NCBI GenBank assembly: GCA_902801805.1
Contig: CADCJP010000027.1
Span: forward strand, 1-14,394
Direction of reading: 5' to 3'
Source of the DNA: an uncultured Erysipelotrichaceae bacterium
GTDB taxonomy: Bacteria > Bacillota_I > Bacilli_A > RFN20 > CAG-826
Length of the DNA stretch: 14,394 nucleotides
Shown here: piece after piece, positions 1 through 11,136 of the stretch
How positions within the stretch are numbered: position 1 is the stretch's first letter
Layout: each line of letters opens with the position of its first letter
Notes under the pieces: generated by a model
Databases searched by the model: none
Seen by the model: the letters and a program-made list of their open reading frames with translations, nothing else
What the model was told of the DNA's origin: nothing
Translations under genes and position numbers: made by a program

Positions 1-1276
1 CATAGCCGACCGCGAAAGAAATGTCGTTCTTTTTAGACTTTTTATGTAACTTAGCGATATAGTCGATGATTTGCTTTTCCTCAACGTTTCTTAAAATGAC
101 CACAAATTCATCACCACCGACTCTAAAGATTTCATCTTCAGTAAAGGTACTGATTAAAGTATGCGCAGCGCGTCTAATGAGATTATCACCCGCGATATGG
201 CCTTCATTATCGTTAACTTTCTTTAATCCGTTAATGTCAAAGAATAATAAAGCTGTAGGAGCGTCCTCTAATTCAAAGATTTCATTCATGTAACTATTGA
301 GTCTATTACGGTTATATAAACCTGTTAAAACATCAATAGATGAGAGCTTGGTTAATTTATCTAAGAGTAAGTGATTGCCAATTTGTGAACCTAAGACAAA
401 GGTGGTCATTTCTAAAATCTCTTTAATCTTTGGAGTGTCATCCGCTTTAAAGTCAGTGACCCACATATATCCTAAAGAAGTATTACCTGATTTAAGTTTA
501 AATAAGACAAGTGATTCGATATTGCTACTCACTAAAGATTCATACCAGACTGGATTATTTTCCTTAATGTATTCCATGCCTTTTTCATCATCAATGATGA
601 TGCAGTTACCATTTTTCATGATTAAATCATCCCATGTCTTAACCACATCATAGAAGGAATCATCAACATAGGCTTTCATCCCTCTTCGATGACTATTTAA
701 ATCATAGTCTTCAGCGAGGATATCTAAACGTTTCTTATCATCATCCACTAAAAGGATGCAGCAGAACAAAGCATTACAAATCTTTCTAATTTCTCTAGTG
801 ACGTTCTTTAAAGAACCCTTAAAGTCAGCGGTATTAGATAACTGTAATGTCGTATTTAAAACTTGGCTATAAATATCATCACTTGGATTAACTAGAAGTT
901 CAGGATTAAAGACATCGTTTATTTCCATGATATATAAACAATAGGCAAGCTTTTCGTCTTCACATTCAATTGGAATGAATAACATATGCATCCAAGCGTG
1001 GAAATGTTCCGGGTAAGCATATGAATGAAGTAGTTCCTTTTTAATCGCAGAACGGAAACAATATTCTTCAAAGTTAAGATTCTTTTCTAAATAGTCAGTG
1101 TAAATACTATTAGGAGCAAAGACGTGTTTAGCATAAAAGTCTGAATTAAAGGAGTTAACGTAAACATCGTTACCATCCACTATTCTGATTTCGCGATTGT
1201 TCTTTTCCTCTTTTTCAATAGAAACAACACAAGCTGTTTGTTTGAAGCAGTTACAAAGTTCTCTAAAATTCATCAT
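1..1276 (-). CDS. Diguanylate cyclase with GAF-like sensor region (C-terminus cut by window edge)
   Basis: About 425 codons are visible; the frame stays open to the left edge, so the last part of the GGDEF domain is missing. The start is one of two adjacent ATGs (1276 or 1273), with a GGTGA ribosome site 5-8 nt upstream. Residues ~145-295 look like a GAF-type sensor fold, preceded by a ~140-residue N-terminal sensor-like region; no membrane segment or signal peptide is seen, so the protein is probably cytosolic. The GGDEF domain begins near residue 310 with SSIDVLTGLYNR, followed by FDINGLKKVNDNEGH and IAGDN, and the signature GGDEF at residues 387-391. This signature predicts synthesis of cyclic di-GMP from two GTP. 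The usual inhibitory RxxD five residues upstream reads F378-T-E-D381, so product inhibition at that site is probably absent. The start and domain calls are strong; the sensed signal is unknown. Confidence 0.93.
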   Translation of the reverse strand, partial: MMNFRELCNCFKQTACVVSIEKEEKNNREIRIVDGNDVYVNSFNSDFYAKHVFAPNSIYTDYLEKNLNFEEYCFRSAIKKELLHSYAYPEHFHAWMHMLFIPIECEDEKLAYCLYIMEINDVFNPELLVNPSDDIYSQVLNTTLQLSNTADFKGSLKNVTREIRKICNALFCCILLVDDDKKRLDILAEDYDLNSHRRGMKAYVDDSFYDVVKTWDDLIMKNGNCIIIDDEKGMEYIKENNPVWYESLVSSNIESLVLFKLKSGNTSLGYMWVTDFKADDTPKIKEILEMTTFVLGSQIGNHLLLDKLTKLSSIDVLTGLYNRNRLNSYMNEIFELEDAPTALLFFDINGLKKVNDNEGHIAGDNLIRRAAHTLISTFTEDEIFRVGGDEFVVILRNVEEKQIIDYIAKLHKKSKKNDISFAVGY

Positions 1277-1290
1277 ATTATTCACCCACT

Positions 1291-1306
1291 ATAAAACATG
1301 TTTTAT
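1291..1306. promoter_or_regulatory. 16-bp perfect palindrome upstream of the cyclase gene
   Basis: ATAAAACATGTTTTAT is a perfect inverted repeat centred on CATG. It lies 15 nt upstream of the cyclase ATG and just beyond its ribosome site. No U-run follows it on the minus strand, so it does not look like a terminator. Its position suits a repressor operator or a leader hairpin. No clear -35/-10 pair could be fixed around it. The function is inferred from position and symmetry only. Confidence 0.4.
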
Positions 1307-1348
1307 TACACATTTGAATAATAACAAAATGAACGCCACAAAAGTGTC

Positions 1349-1401
1349 ATACAAAAAAAGCCCTGATTTTCTCAGGACTTAATCTACTGTTTTGGATCCG
1401 A
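1349..1401 (-). repeat. Relic copy of tRNA-Ala 3' end plus terminator (direct repeat, copy B)
   Basis: Read on the minus strand this begins TCGGATCCAAAACAGTA and runs through a terminator hairpin into TTTTTTTGTAT. The intact tRNA-Ala has TCGGATCCACCAAAACAGTA, then a similar hairpin and the same TTTTTTTGTAT, at 3795-3850. The relic lacks 3 nt of the ACCA end, and the loop and inner stem have diverged. Homology stops at the acceptor/T-stem boundary, so the rest of a tRNA is not present here. Both copies point the same way and bracket the sigma-factor gene pair. Confidence 0.75.
1353..1380 (-). terminator. Rho-independent terminator after the membrane regulator gene
   Basis: On the minus strand AAGTCCTGA pairs with TCAGGGCTT (nine pairs including one G-U) around a 5-nt loop. 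The run of seven T's overlaps the distal end of the stem. It lies 59 nt beyond the stop codon of the 1439-3229 gene and separates that transcript from the cyclase gene. It is part of the duplicated tRNA-terminator unit. Confidence 0.85.
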
Positions 1402-1438
1402 AGCGTACCGATAATTATGGGGTTTAGTATTTAATTGA

Positions 1439-3229
1439 TTATTGCTCTAAACGATAATCAACAGCGGCTTTTAATTCAAAATAATAGTGATAGAAATATA
1501 CTTGGTAATAAGAGAAACCACTTGTTGAGAAATTAATTTGATAGCGGTAAGTGGATTTGTTAACAGACACTTGTTCCCAACCAATAGTAGTATTTTTCAT
1601 ATTGGCGAACATTGGTTTATATCTAATTGGATGTTCTGGTCTAACGAATGAACAAGTATTACCTACATCTGTCACAATTTGCATTTCAATAATGTATTGA
1701 TTTTCTGTAGTGAAGCAATAATGCTTATCAACGCATTCGACAGGAGTAACACCATCAGCTTCATAGACTCCCAATAGTTCAATCCAACCAATGCTGTATA
1801 TATCTTCCCAGGAGATACCAATGCCTTCTGAAGCATGATAAGCGAAGTGACCATAATCCAACACATATTCATCGCTTGTCATACCTGGTTCAAGCCATTT
1901 AACAATGAGGCGATTATCCATCATATCTAATTTGAAGTCATAATCGAATTTAATAGTAGAAACAACTTCGCTATAGAGCAATCTATTATGATAGACATCA
2001 TAGATAACAAATGTACGTTCACCATCTTGAACTGTTTCAAACACTAAATCACGATGTGAATCTTTGTTAATTTCAGAAGCATAAATCTTATTAGTGCTAT
2101 CGATATCTAAAATCTTGTTGTCCCCTAAGAACACTTCGTTTTGTGTCACTCTAAAGGTTTCATCGAATTCATCTAAACTGAAGTTAGCGGTTTCTGGAAC
2201 AGAAGCATCGAACACTAATTGATCCACACCACCATAATTGTTAGTAATTTCAATGAAAGCATCTAAACCGAAATGCTCTCTGATTTCACCGATTGTGCAA
2301 ACGAAGGATGAACTATCGTAGAAAAAGGTTTCTGTATTAATTGGATATTCGGTACCATCAACATCAATTGCGGACAATGTATCTAATTCACGTATGCCTT
2401 CAGTTGTGCCACTGAAATATAAGGTTACAAATCTTTTATTTGTAAGATCAGTGACATAGTCAAATCCTTCAATACTCTTATGAGCGGAGAATTGGAAAAA
2501 CGCTCGATTGCCATTACGATAAGGAGCGCCACGATTAACTAGGCATGAATAATATTTTTCACCATTGTTTAAAATGAGCATATCTTGTTCAAGGTAACTA
2601 TTTTGAATGACAAGACCTTTGATATGTCCGTTTCCCACTCTTTCATCAAGGAAGATGTTATCTTCAGTATCAAATTCGAAGAACATGAAATCAGAGAATG
2701 TTATTTCCAAATCTAATGGGATTGGACGATGTTCTCTACCATAGTTATCTGTGAAGCGTTCACGTAATTCAACGTATGTACCTGGCGCTTCCGCTTTTTT
2801 GTATTTAGGACGGAGAACTGTATTTTTACTAGTGTTTGTATTTGATTCTTGATTATTGGCAAGATAAGAGTAATACGCCACTTCGTTAAAAGTATCACAT
2901 TTTGGCTGATAGCCATTCATATTATAAAAATGTGAAGCCTTTTCATTGTAATTATTATTGTTGCTACTATGACTGCTATTGGAATTGTAGCCACTACTTA
3001 AAGAGGATGGAACAATAGAAGGTGCCACCCCACTTCTCATAATTGTAGGTACAAGGATGGCCGCTAAAGCGATACAAGCTACCGCTGCACCAATAGGGGC
3101 TAATAATATAGGAAAGTTTCTAGTCTTTTTAAGTTTGGTTTGAATGTTATCTAAAGAGCTAATCTCTGGTAATGACGATTCGATTTGATGAAGGCTGTTC
3201 TTTTTGATTTCTTTTTCCACTTTTTTCAT
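1439..3229 (-). CDS. Single-pass membrane protein with large extracellular domain; candidate sigma-factor regulator
   Basis: 596 residues from the chosen ATG at 3229, which has an AAAGGAG ribosome site 9 nt upstream. The frame is open further back, to an ATG at 3310 inside the sigma gene, but that start has no such site. Residues 1-37 are short, charged and presumably cytoplasmic. Residues ~38-64 form one membrane helix (FPILLAPIGAAVACIALAAI). Residues ~66-98 are a Ser/Asn-rich linker, and ~500 residues of Tyr/Phe/Asn-rich, beta-type sequence follow outside the cell. One calcium-loop-like EINKDSHRDL (residues ~386-395) resembles an FG-GAP repeat core. The gene overlaps the ECF sigma gene by 71 nt, the usual context of an anti-sigma factor. 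However, the cytoplasmic tail is shorter than classical anti-sigma domains and has no zinc motif. I do not recognise the ectodomain family; the regulator role is inferred from context. Confidence 0.85.
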   Translation of the reverse strand: MKKVEKEIKKNSLHQIESSLPEISSLDNIQTKLKKTRNFPILLAPIGAAVACIALAAILVPTIMRSGVAPSIVPSSLSSGYNSNSSHSSNNNNYNEKASHFYNMNGYQPKCDTFNEVAYYSYLANNQESNTNTSKNTVLRPKYKKAEAPGTYVELRERFTDNYGREHRPIPLDLEITFSDFMFFEFDTEDNIFLDERVGNGHIKGLVIQNSYLEQDMLILNNGEKYYSCLVNRGAPYRNGNRAFFQFSAHKSIEGFDYVTDLTNKRFVTLYFSGTTEGIRELDTLSAIDVDGTEYPINTETFFYDSSSFVCTIGEIREHFGLDAFIEITNNYGGVDQLVFDASVPETANFSLDEFDETFRVTQNEVFLGDNKILDIDSTNKIYASEINKDSHRDLVFETVQDGERTFVIYDVYHNRLLYSEVVSTIKFDYDFKLDMMDNRLIVKWLEPGMTSDEYVLDYGHFAYHASEGIGISWEDIYSIGWIELLGVYEADGVTPVECVDKHYCFTTENQYIIEMQIVTDVGNTCSFVRPEHPIRYKPMFANMKNTTIGWEQVSVNKSTYRYQINFSTSGFSYYQVYFYHYYFELKAAVDYRLEQ

Positions 3230-3722
3230 CTTTATAGACTCCTTTAATCTTCTTAATTGCTTCAGCGTAACGATATTTTGCGGTAGCGGATGGTATACCC
3301 ACCAGCTCACTAACTTCTTTCCAAGAGAGGCCGAATGTTAATCGGTAACCAATGATCTTCTTTTCTTCCTTAGTTAAATCGTAAGGAAGGAAGTAATCTA
3401 ATTGACTCTCTTCGTTAGACGCACATATATCCTCTAATATTTCACTACTTTGTTCGCGTGAGAGTTTCTTAGCGTAATCAATCGCTTCATTTTTCGCCAT
3501 TGCGCACAAATAGGAATGTAATGAGGAGACATCTTTCACTTCGCTTCTTTTTTCAAGAATCTTCATAAAGACATTTTGATAGACATCATCACAATCATCT
3601 TTTTGATTAACATATGTTGCAATGATGAAATAAAGAAGGGCTCGATAGCTTTGGTAAACAATAGCGGTTGCCTCTTCTTCGCCTTGAAGAAAGAGTTTAG
3701 CGGTTTTGATGGTTACGTTCAT
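3159..3722 (-). CDS. ECF-type RNA polymerase sigma factor
   Basis: 187 residues from ATG 3722; an in-frame GTG at 3740 would add six residues. Neither start has a good Shine-Dalgarno sequence. Numbered from the GTG, residues ~15-92 match sigma region 2, which binds the polymerase core and melts the -10 element (DDCDDVYQNVFMKILEKR, then SYLCAMAKNEAIDYAKK). Residues ~120-167 match region 4, the -35-binding helix-turn-helix (LTKEEKKIIGYRLTFGLSWK, then VSELVGIPSATAKYRYAEAI). Regions 1 and 3 are missing, as expected for the ECF group. The last ~24 residues are a basic, polar tail encoded in the overlap with the next gene. The pair probably forms one transcript, with the membrane protein sensing an outside signal and holding or releasing this sigma factor (inference). 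Confidence 0.9.
   Translation of the reverse strand: MNVTIKTAKLFLQGEEEATAIVYQSYRALLYFIIATYVNQKDDCDDVYQNVFMKILEKRSEVKDVSSLHSYLCAMAKNEAIDYAKKLSREQSSEILEDICASNEESQLDYFLPYDLTKEEKKIIGYRLTFGLSWKEVSELVGIPSATAKYRYAEAIKKIKGVYKDEKSGKRNQKEQPSSNRIVITRD
3239..3245 (-). promoter_or_regulatory. Ribosome binding site that fixes the membrane-protein start
   Basis: AAAGGAG on the minus strand, 9 nt before the ATG at 3229. It lies inside the coding sequence of the sigma gene. This favours starting the membrane protein here rather than at the upstream in-frame ATG (3310), and it suggests translational coupling to the sigma factor. Confidence 0.7.
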
Positions 3723-3725
3723 TTT

Positions 3726-3738
3726 GAAAGCAGCTTTC
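3726..3738. promoter_or_regulatory. 13-bp palindrome at the sigma-factor start
   Basis: GAAAGCAGCTTTC has two perfect 6-nt arms around one central base. It sits between the GTG (3740) and ATG (3722) candidate starts of the sigma gene, where a ribosome site would be expected. It could be an operator or a translation-blocking hairpin. Symmetry this short can arise by chance. Confidence 0.25.
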
Positions 3739-3794
3739 ACTAGTTAAGACGATTAAAAATTAGAAAATGGATAAAAACTTTCTTTAAAACAATT

Positions 3795-3850
3795 ATACAA
3801 AAAAATCCTGAGATAGACTCAGGACATTTTTACTGTTTTGGTGGATCCGA
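3795..3850 (-). repeat. tRNA-Ala 3' end plus terminator (direct repeat, copy A)
   Basis: This is the functional counterpart of the relic at 1349-1401, in the same orientation and about 2.4 kb away. It includes the last acceptor bases, the CCA end, the AAAACAGTA spacer, the hairpin and TTTTTTTGTAT. By eye roughly 42 of ~55 aligned positions agree, with gaps of 3 nt (the CCA end) and 2 nt (the loop). The interval between the copies contains only the sigma-factor gene and its membrane partner. Confidence 0.75.
3799..3824 (-). terminator. Rho-independent terminator after tRNA-Ala
   Basis: On the minus strand TCCTGAG and CTCAGGA form a 7-bp stem around a 5-nt loop, followed by seven T's. It starts 14 nt after the tRNA CCA end. 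A TATAAT lies just beyond it at 3792-3797 and could serve as a -10 element for the sigma gene, but no matching -35 is visible. Confidence 0.88.
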
Positions 3851-3914
3851 CGAGGATCGAACTCGCTACCTCCTCCATGCCATGGAGGCGCTCTCCCAGG
3901 TGAGCTACGGACCC
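3839..3914 (-). tRNA. tRNA-Ala, anticodon GGC
   Basis: 76 nt including an encoded CCA. The acceptor arms GGGTCCG and CGGATCC pair with a G3-U70 wobble, the alanine identity element, and the discriminator base is A. The anticodon stem is CCTCC/GGAGG around loop ATGGCAT, giving anticodon GGC, which reads GCC and GCU. The D-arm GCTC...GAGC and the TTCGATC T-loop are intact. It has its own promoter and terminator, so it is a single-gene transcript. Confidence 0.97.
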
Positions 3915-3928
3915 ACAGTGCGATATTT

Positions 3929-3956
3929 ATTATACATTAATTCATTAATTAGACAA
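3929..3956 (-). promoter_or_regulatory. Promoter of tRNA-Ala
   Basis: On the minus strand TTGTCT (3951-3956) and TATAAT (3929-3934) are separated by 16 nt. The predicted start is near 3922, about 8 nt before the mature tRNA 5' end. The consensus -10 box and the position fit a stable-RNA promoter. Confidence 0.65.
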
Positions 3957-3963
3957 TAAGAAA

Positions 3964-5653
3964 TTATGAGTTTTCGTTGATAATCTTCCAATTGATGAAT
4001 TCTTCGAGTATTTGATAGAGCTGAAGATATCTATCATTGATAGGTCCGACGTGTTCACCGAGTTCCATAACTTTGTTATCACTTGGATTATATAAATCCC
4101 AAGTTGGTAAACCTTCACCATTTGGATTACCTGTTTTAGCAAAGTTAGTCCAATAAGAGACCATCGTTTCCGCTAAGGCGAGATCGGTATCGTTATAACA
4201 ATATTTACGGCTGGTGTTTTTAACATTGCCATATGCATAGATAAGTTCACCAGCATGATAATTGCCATGGTAACCATTTTCTTTAGTGAATTGATAACGG
4301 TAAACAGGTACACCACTTTGATAAGCCATATTTGACCAGGAGTGATGTGGTTGGATAAACCAATAAACAGAAAAGACTTCATTAAAGACATTAAAGGCGT
4401 CTTTTTTGATTTCTTCTTCATAAAGATTATAAATCTTTTGCGCGGTTTCTTTATTAAATGTCTTTTCTAATCTAGATAAGATATTACCTTTATTCGTTGG
4501 GTTAAATAAATAAGTAGGAACAACGAAAGCATCAGCTTCTTTAACGTTGTAGCCGTTTAATAATATTTCTTCATTATTTTCTTTATTTAAATAGACATCA
4601 TATGGATCTTTAGTTAAGGCATAACCATCAAGAGTCATGGATGGGTTTTCATATTTAGTATTTACGATTTTAGAAGCACTGACTTTTCTTAAGTCTTCAA
4701 TAGAGGAACACTTTTGTTCTTTCATGATCTTTTGTCCGACTTCTTGCGCATCTTTCATGGTGCGGTATGTATGTGGCGCTTTTTTCAGCGTTATCATTGA
4801 CCCATTTAAGCGCCATCACTTGGTCTAACAAACCATAGTTACCAGTTGTGTGATTTGGAGATTCTTTAGCTAAATCCGGATGAGCAAAAAAACCAAAAAC
4901 ACCTAAACGATATTGAATGGTAATCATGATGACTCCACGCTTAGCAACTTCTTCACCGTTGATATCATCATTAGCGCTTGTACCAGTGGTTAAAGAACCA
5001 CCATGAATATAGAACAAAATTGGCAAATTAGTGGACACGTTACTTGGTTTCCAGATATTTAGGTATAAAGAATCCTCACTCATATTCTGTACTGGATACA
5101 TCTTATAATCAGGATGCCAACCCTTTTCAGAATAGATGTCCACTAAGGAGTTTATGACTGCAGGTTTATCTGGTTGCATGCTTTTAGGAGCAAACTTATC
5201 GCATTCTTTAACGCCTTGCCAATTATCTAGTGGTTGAGGTTCTTTCCATCTTAATTCCCCCACTGGTGCTTTAGCGTATGGTATACCAGCGTAGACTTCG
5301 ACACTTTTATCTTTATTAAAGACACCTCTAATATCGCCGTTTGCTAAATGCATGACTTCAGTGTGTTCTGGGTTTTTGACTTTGACTGCGCTTTTAGCCT
5401 CAACGGTTGGTTTGGCTAAAGGTAAAAGAATAAGGTTTAAAAGAACAAAAGAAATCCAATGAATTAACTTAAAAAGTTTTCTTTTATTACTAACGTAAAC
5501 AATGGAACCTAATAATAAAGCTATATTAATAATGGATAATACAAGGATAATGATTGGTCCATTGGCTAAATCTAAATAGAAAATGACTAACGCACTGACG
5601 ACTAGTGCGAGGATGAGTAATAACACTAATGGGATAATTCTTCTTTTCTTCAT
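3964..5653 (-). pseudogene. Membrane-anchored type-B carboxylesterase, disrupted
   Basis: Two frames together make one alpha/beta-hydrolase. The 5' frame (5653 to ~4780) begins with three hydrophobic segments (residues ~5-25, 33-55, 62-82). The esterase fold follows, with the EDSLYLNIW signature, the oxyanion-hole HGG and TGNYGLLDQVMALKWVNDN. The 3' frame (~4797 to 3964) resumes at TYRTMKDAQEVG and keeps the acid region (NGYNVKEADAF) and the catalytic-His region (GNYHAGELIYAYG). Compared with the family, about 50 residues are missing at ~4775-4790, including the GESAG nucleophile segment, and the frame shifts by +1. Left in frame, the first half ends at a stop at 4697. The start codon has no Shine-Dalgarno sequence and is preceded in frame by a TAA. 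An internal deletion best explains this, and the enzyme should be inactive. A sequencing or assembly error is the main alternative. Confidence 0.85.
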
Positions 5654-5699
5654 AGGGGTATTTTACCATGATATTTATAAATATATAGATAGATGCTTT

Positions 5700-5727
5700 A
5701 AAAGAAAAAGGATTCAAATTGAATCCT
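5700..5727 (-). terminator. Rho-independent terminator after tRNA-Arg
   Basis: On the minus strand AGGATTC and GAATCCT form a 7-bp stem around loop AATTT, followed by TTTTCTTTT. It lies 13 nt beyond the tRNA-Arg CCA end and probably ends the transcript that comes from pcrA, ligA and galE. Confidence 0.85.
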
Positions 5728-5740
5728 CTTAAATCTATCT

Positions 5741-5817
5741 TGGCGCGCTTGAGACGATTTGAACGCCCGACTTCTTCCTTAGGAGGGAAGCGCTCTATCC
5801 AGCTGAGCTACAAGCGC
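5741..5817 (-). tRNA. tRNA-Arg, anticodon CCT
   Basis: 77 nt with an encoded CCA. The acceptor stem GCGCTTG/CAAGCGC is perfect and the discriminator base is G. The anticodon stem CTTCC/GGAAG carries loop CTCCTAA, giving anticodon CCT, which reads the AGG codon. The T-loop is TTCAAAT, on a stem with two G-U pairs. The 5' end is only 12 nt from the galE stop codon and no promoter fits between them. It is therefore probably cut out of the galE mRNA. Confidence 0.96.
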
Positions 5818-5819
5818 GT

Positions 5820-5838
5820 GACAAATTATTTATTTGTC
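5820..5838 (-). promoter_or_regulatory. Hairpin spanning the galE stop codon, just before tRNA-Arg
   Basis: GACAAAT and ATTTGTC form a perfect 7-bp stem with a 5-nt loop. It covers the galE stop codon and ends two bases before the mature tRNA 5' end. No T-run follows, so it is not a terminator. It may protect the galE mRNA 3' end or guide tRNA 5' processing. Confidence 0.4.
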
Positions 5839-6846
5839 GTAGCCGTTTGGGTTTTTAGATTGCCATCTCCAGGAATCACGGCAAGCATCTTCGATAGTAA
5901 GTTTGGTTTTAAAGCCCATTTCTTCGTAAGCTTTGCTTACTTCAGCATAGTTTTCATCAACATCACCAGGACGTCTTGGGCAAATGACATATGGAAGTTT
6001 CATGTTATTAGCCTTTTCAAATGCTTTCACGAGTTCTAAGACTGATGTACCTCTACCTGTACCTAAGTTATAGATCACTAAACCTGGTTTTTGTTCGAGT
6101 TTCTTTAAAGCGCATAAATGGCCGTGGGCTAAATCCACAACATGGATATAGTCTCTAACACCGGTGCCATCCACTGTTTTATAGTCATTACCATAAACAT
6201 TTAAGTGAGGACGTTTACCCACTGCTACTTGTGTGATATATGGCATTAAGTTATTTGGGATACCGTTAGGATCTTCACCAATTAAGCCACTTTCATGAGC
6301 ACCGATTGGGTTGAAGTATCTTAAGATAGCGATATTCGCTTCTTTATGTTCTTTAGCGTAGTCTTTTAAAAGATATTCGATATCTAACTTTGTTTGACCA
6401 TATGGGTTAGTGCAGCCACCCACTTTATCTGTTTCTTTAAGTGGGACGTGTTCAGGAACGCCATATACTGTCGCAGAGCTAGAGAAGACTAAGTTAGTCA
6501 CTTTGAATTCGTCCATGAGTCTAAGTAAGACCTTACTACTACCAACATTGTTATCAAAATATAACTGTGGTTTAGCGACAGATTCCGCCACACTCTTAAG
6601 ACCGGCAAAGTGAATGATATCAGTGATGTTTTCTTTTTGGAAAACTGCTTTGAGTTTTTCATAATCACAAACATCAACTTCATAGAATCGTGGTGTTTTA
6701 CCTGTGATTCTTTGAATTCTATTTAAGACTTCTGGTTTGGAATTAACATAGTTATCAACGATAACGACATCATAACCATTATTTAATAATTCAACGACTG
6801 TATGGGAACCAATGTAACCTGTTCCACCGGTAACTAAAATAGCCAT
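5830..6846 (-). CDS. galE: UDP-glucose 4-epimerase
   Basis: 338 residues, the usual GalE length. It interconverts UDP-glucose and UDP-galactose using tightly bound NAD+, in the Leloir pathway and in making sugar precursors for surface polymers. The N-terminal Rossmann motif GGTGYIGSH (residues 7-15), Ser124 in FSSSATVYG, and Tyr149-x-x-x-Lys153 in NPYGQTK match the catalytic set of the E. coli enzyme exactly. RPGDVDENYA near the C-terminus is also typical. The ATG has a GGAGG ribosome site 6 nt upstream. It lies 29 nt after ligA on the same strand and 12 nt before tRNA-Arg, so it is probably transcribed with both. There are no other sugar genes nearby. Confidence 0.97.
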   Translation of the reverse strand: MAILVTGGTGYIGSHTVVELLNNGYDVVIVDNYVNSKPEVLNRIQRITGKTPRFYEVDVCDYEKLKAVFQKENITDIIHFAGLKSVAESVAKPQLYFDNNVGSSKVLLRLMDEFKVTNLVFSSSATVYGVPEHVPLKETDKVGGCTNPYGQTKLDIEYLLKDYAKEHKEANIAILRYFNPIGAHESGLIGEDPNGIPNNLMPYITQVAVGKRPHLNVYGNDYKTVDGTGVRDYIHVVDLAHGHLCALKKLEQKPGLVIYNLGTGRGTSVLELVKAFEKANNMKLPYVICPRRPGDVDENYAEVSKAYEEMGFKTKLTIEDACRDSWRWQSKNPNGYDK

Positions 6847-6875
6847 AAATAACCTCCGTTAGCCAAATATATATT

Positions 6876-11087
<4,212 letters not shown>

Positions 11088-11089
<2 letters not shown>

Positions 11090-11107
11090 ATATTGTTAAC
11101 AATATAT
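11088..11107. promoter_or_regulatory. 20-bp perfect palindrome over the pcrA start codon
   Basis: ATATATTGTTAACAATATAT is perfectly self-complementary, centred on GTTAAC. It contains the first two bases of the pcrA ATG, most of a predicted -10 box and the predicted transcription start. This is ideal for a dimeric repressor. As RNA it could also form an 8-bp hairpin with a UUAA loop that touches the start codon. No regulator is identified. Confidence 0.5.
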
Positions 11108-11133
11108 TAGCAAAGAAAAGCACGTACATGCAA
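11104..11133 (-). promoter_or_regulatory. Possible pcrA-ligA promoter with extended -10
   Basis: On the minus strand TAATAT (11104-11109) is preceded by TGC, an extended -10 pattern, and by a weak -35 TTGCAT (11128-11133) with an 18-nt spacer. Transcription would start around 11097, leaving a leader of about 8 nt before the pcrA ATG. The -35 begins 3 nt after the stop codon of the lipoprotein gene. There is no terminator between the two genes, so read-through is also possible. Confidence 0.4.
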
Positions 11134-11136
11134 TAT

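Noticed and set aside
66..653. Plus-strand open frames opposite the cyclase gene
   Set aside because: They run opposite a clearly conserved GGDEF protein, have no ribosome sites and show no recognisable sequence.
1402..1470. A full second tRNA gene or tRNA pseudogene at 1395-1470
   Set aside because: Beyond the acceptor end there is no convincing T-arm, anticodon or D-arm, and the interval runs into the membrane-protein stop codon. Only the 3' end and terminator are duplicated.
3230..3310. Longer N-terminus for the membrane protein, starting at ATG 3310
   Set aside because: The extra 27 codons lie inside sigma region 4 coding sequence and that ATG has no ribosome site, whereas ATG 3229 has AAAGGAG at good spacing.
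4775..4800. Programmed ribosomal frameshift at the A-AAA-AAG run in the esterase
   Set aside because: The second half lies in the +1 frame, not the -1 frame that this heptamer would give, and the catalytic-serine segment is missing entirely. A deletion explains both.
5671..5684. 14-bp palindrome ATATTTATAAATAT upstream of the esterase pseudogene
   Set aside because: Composed only of A and T in an AT-rich gap, so chance symmetry is likely, and the downstream gene is broken.
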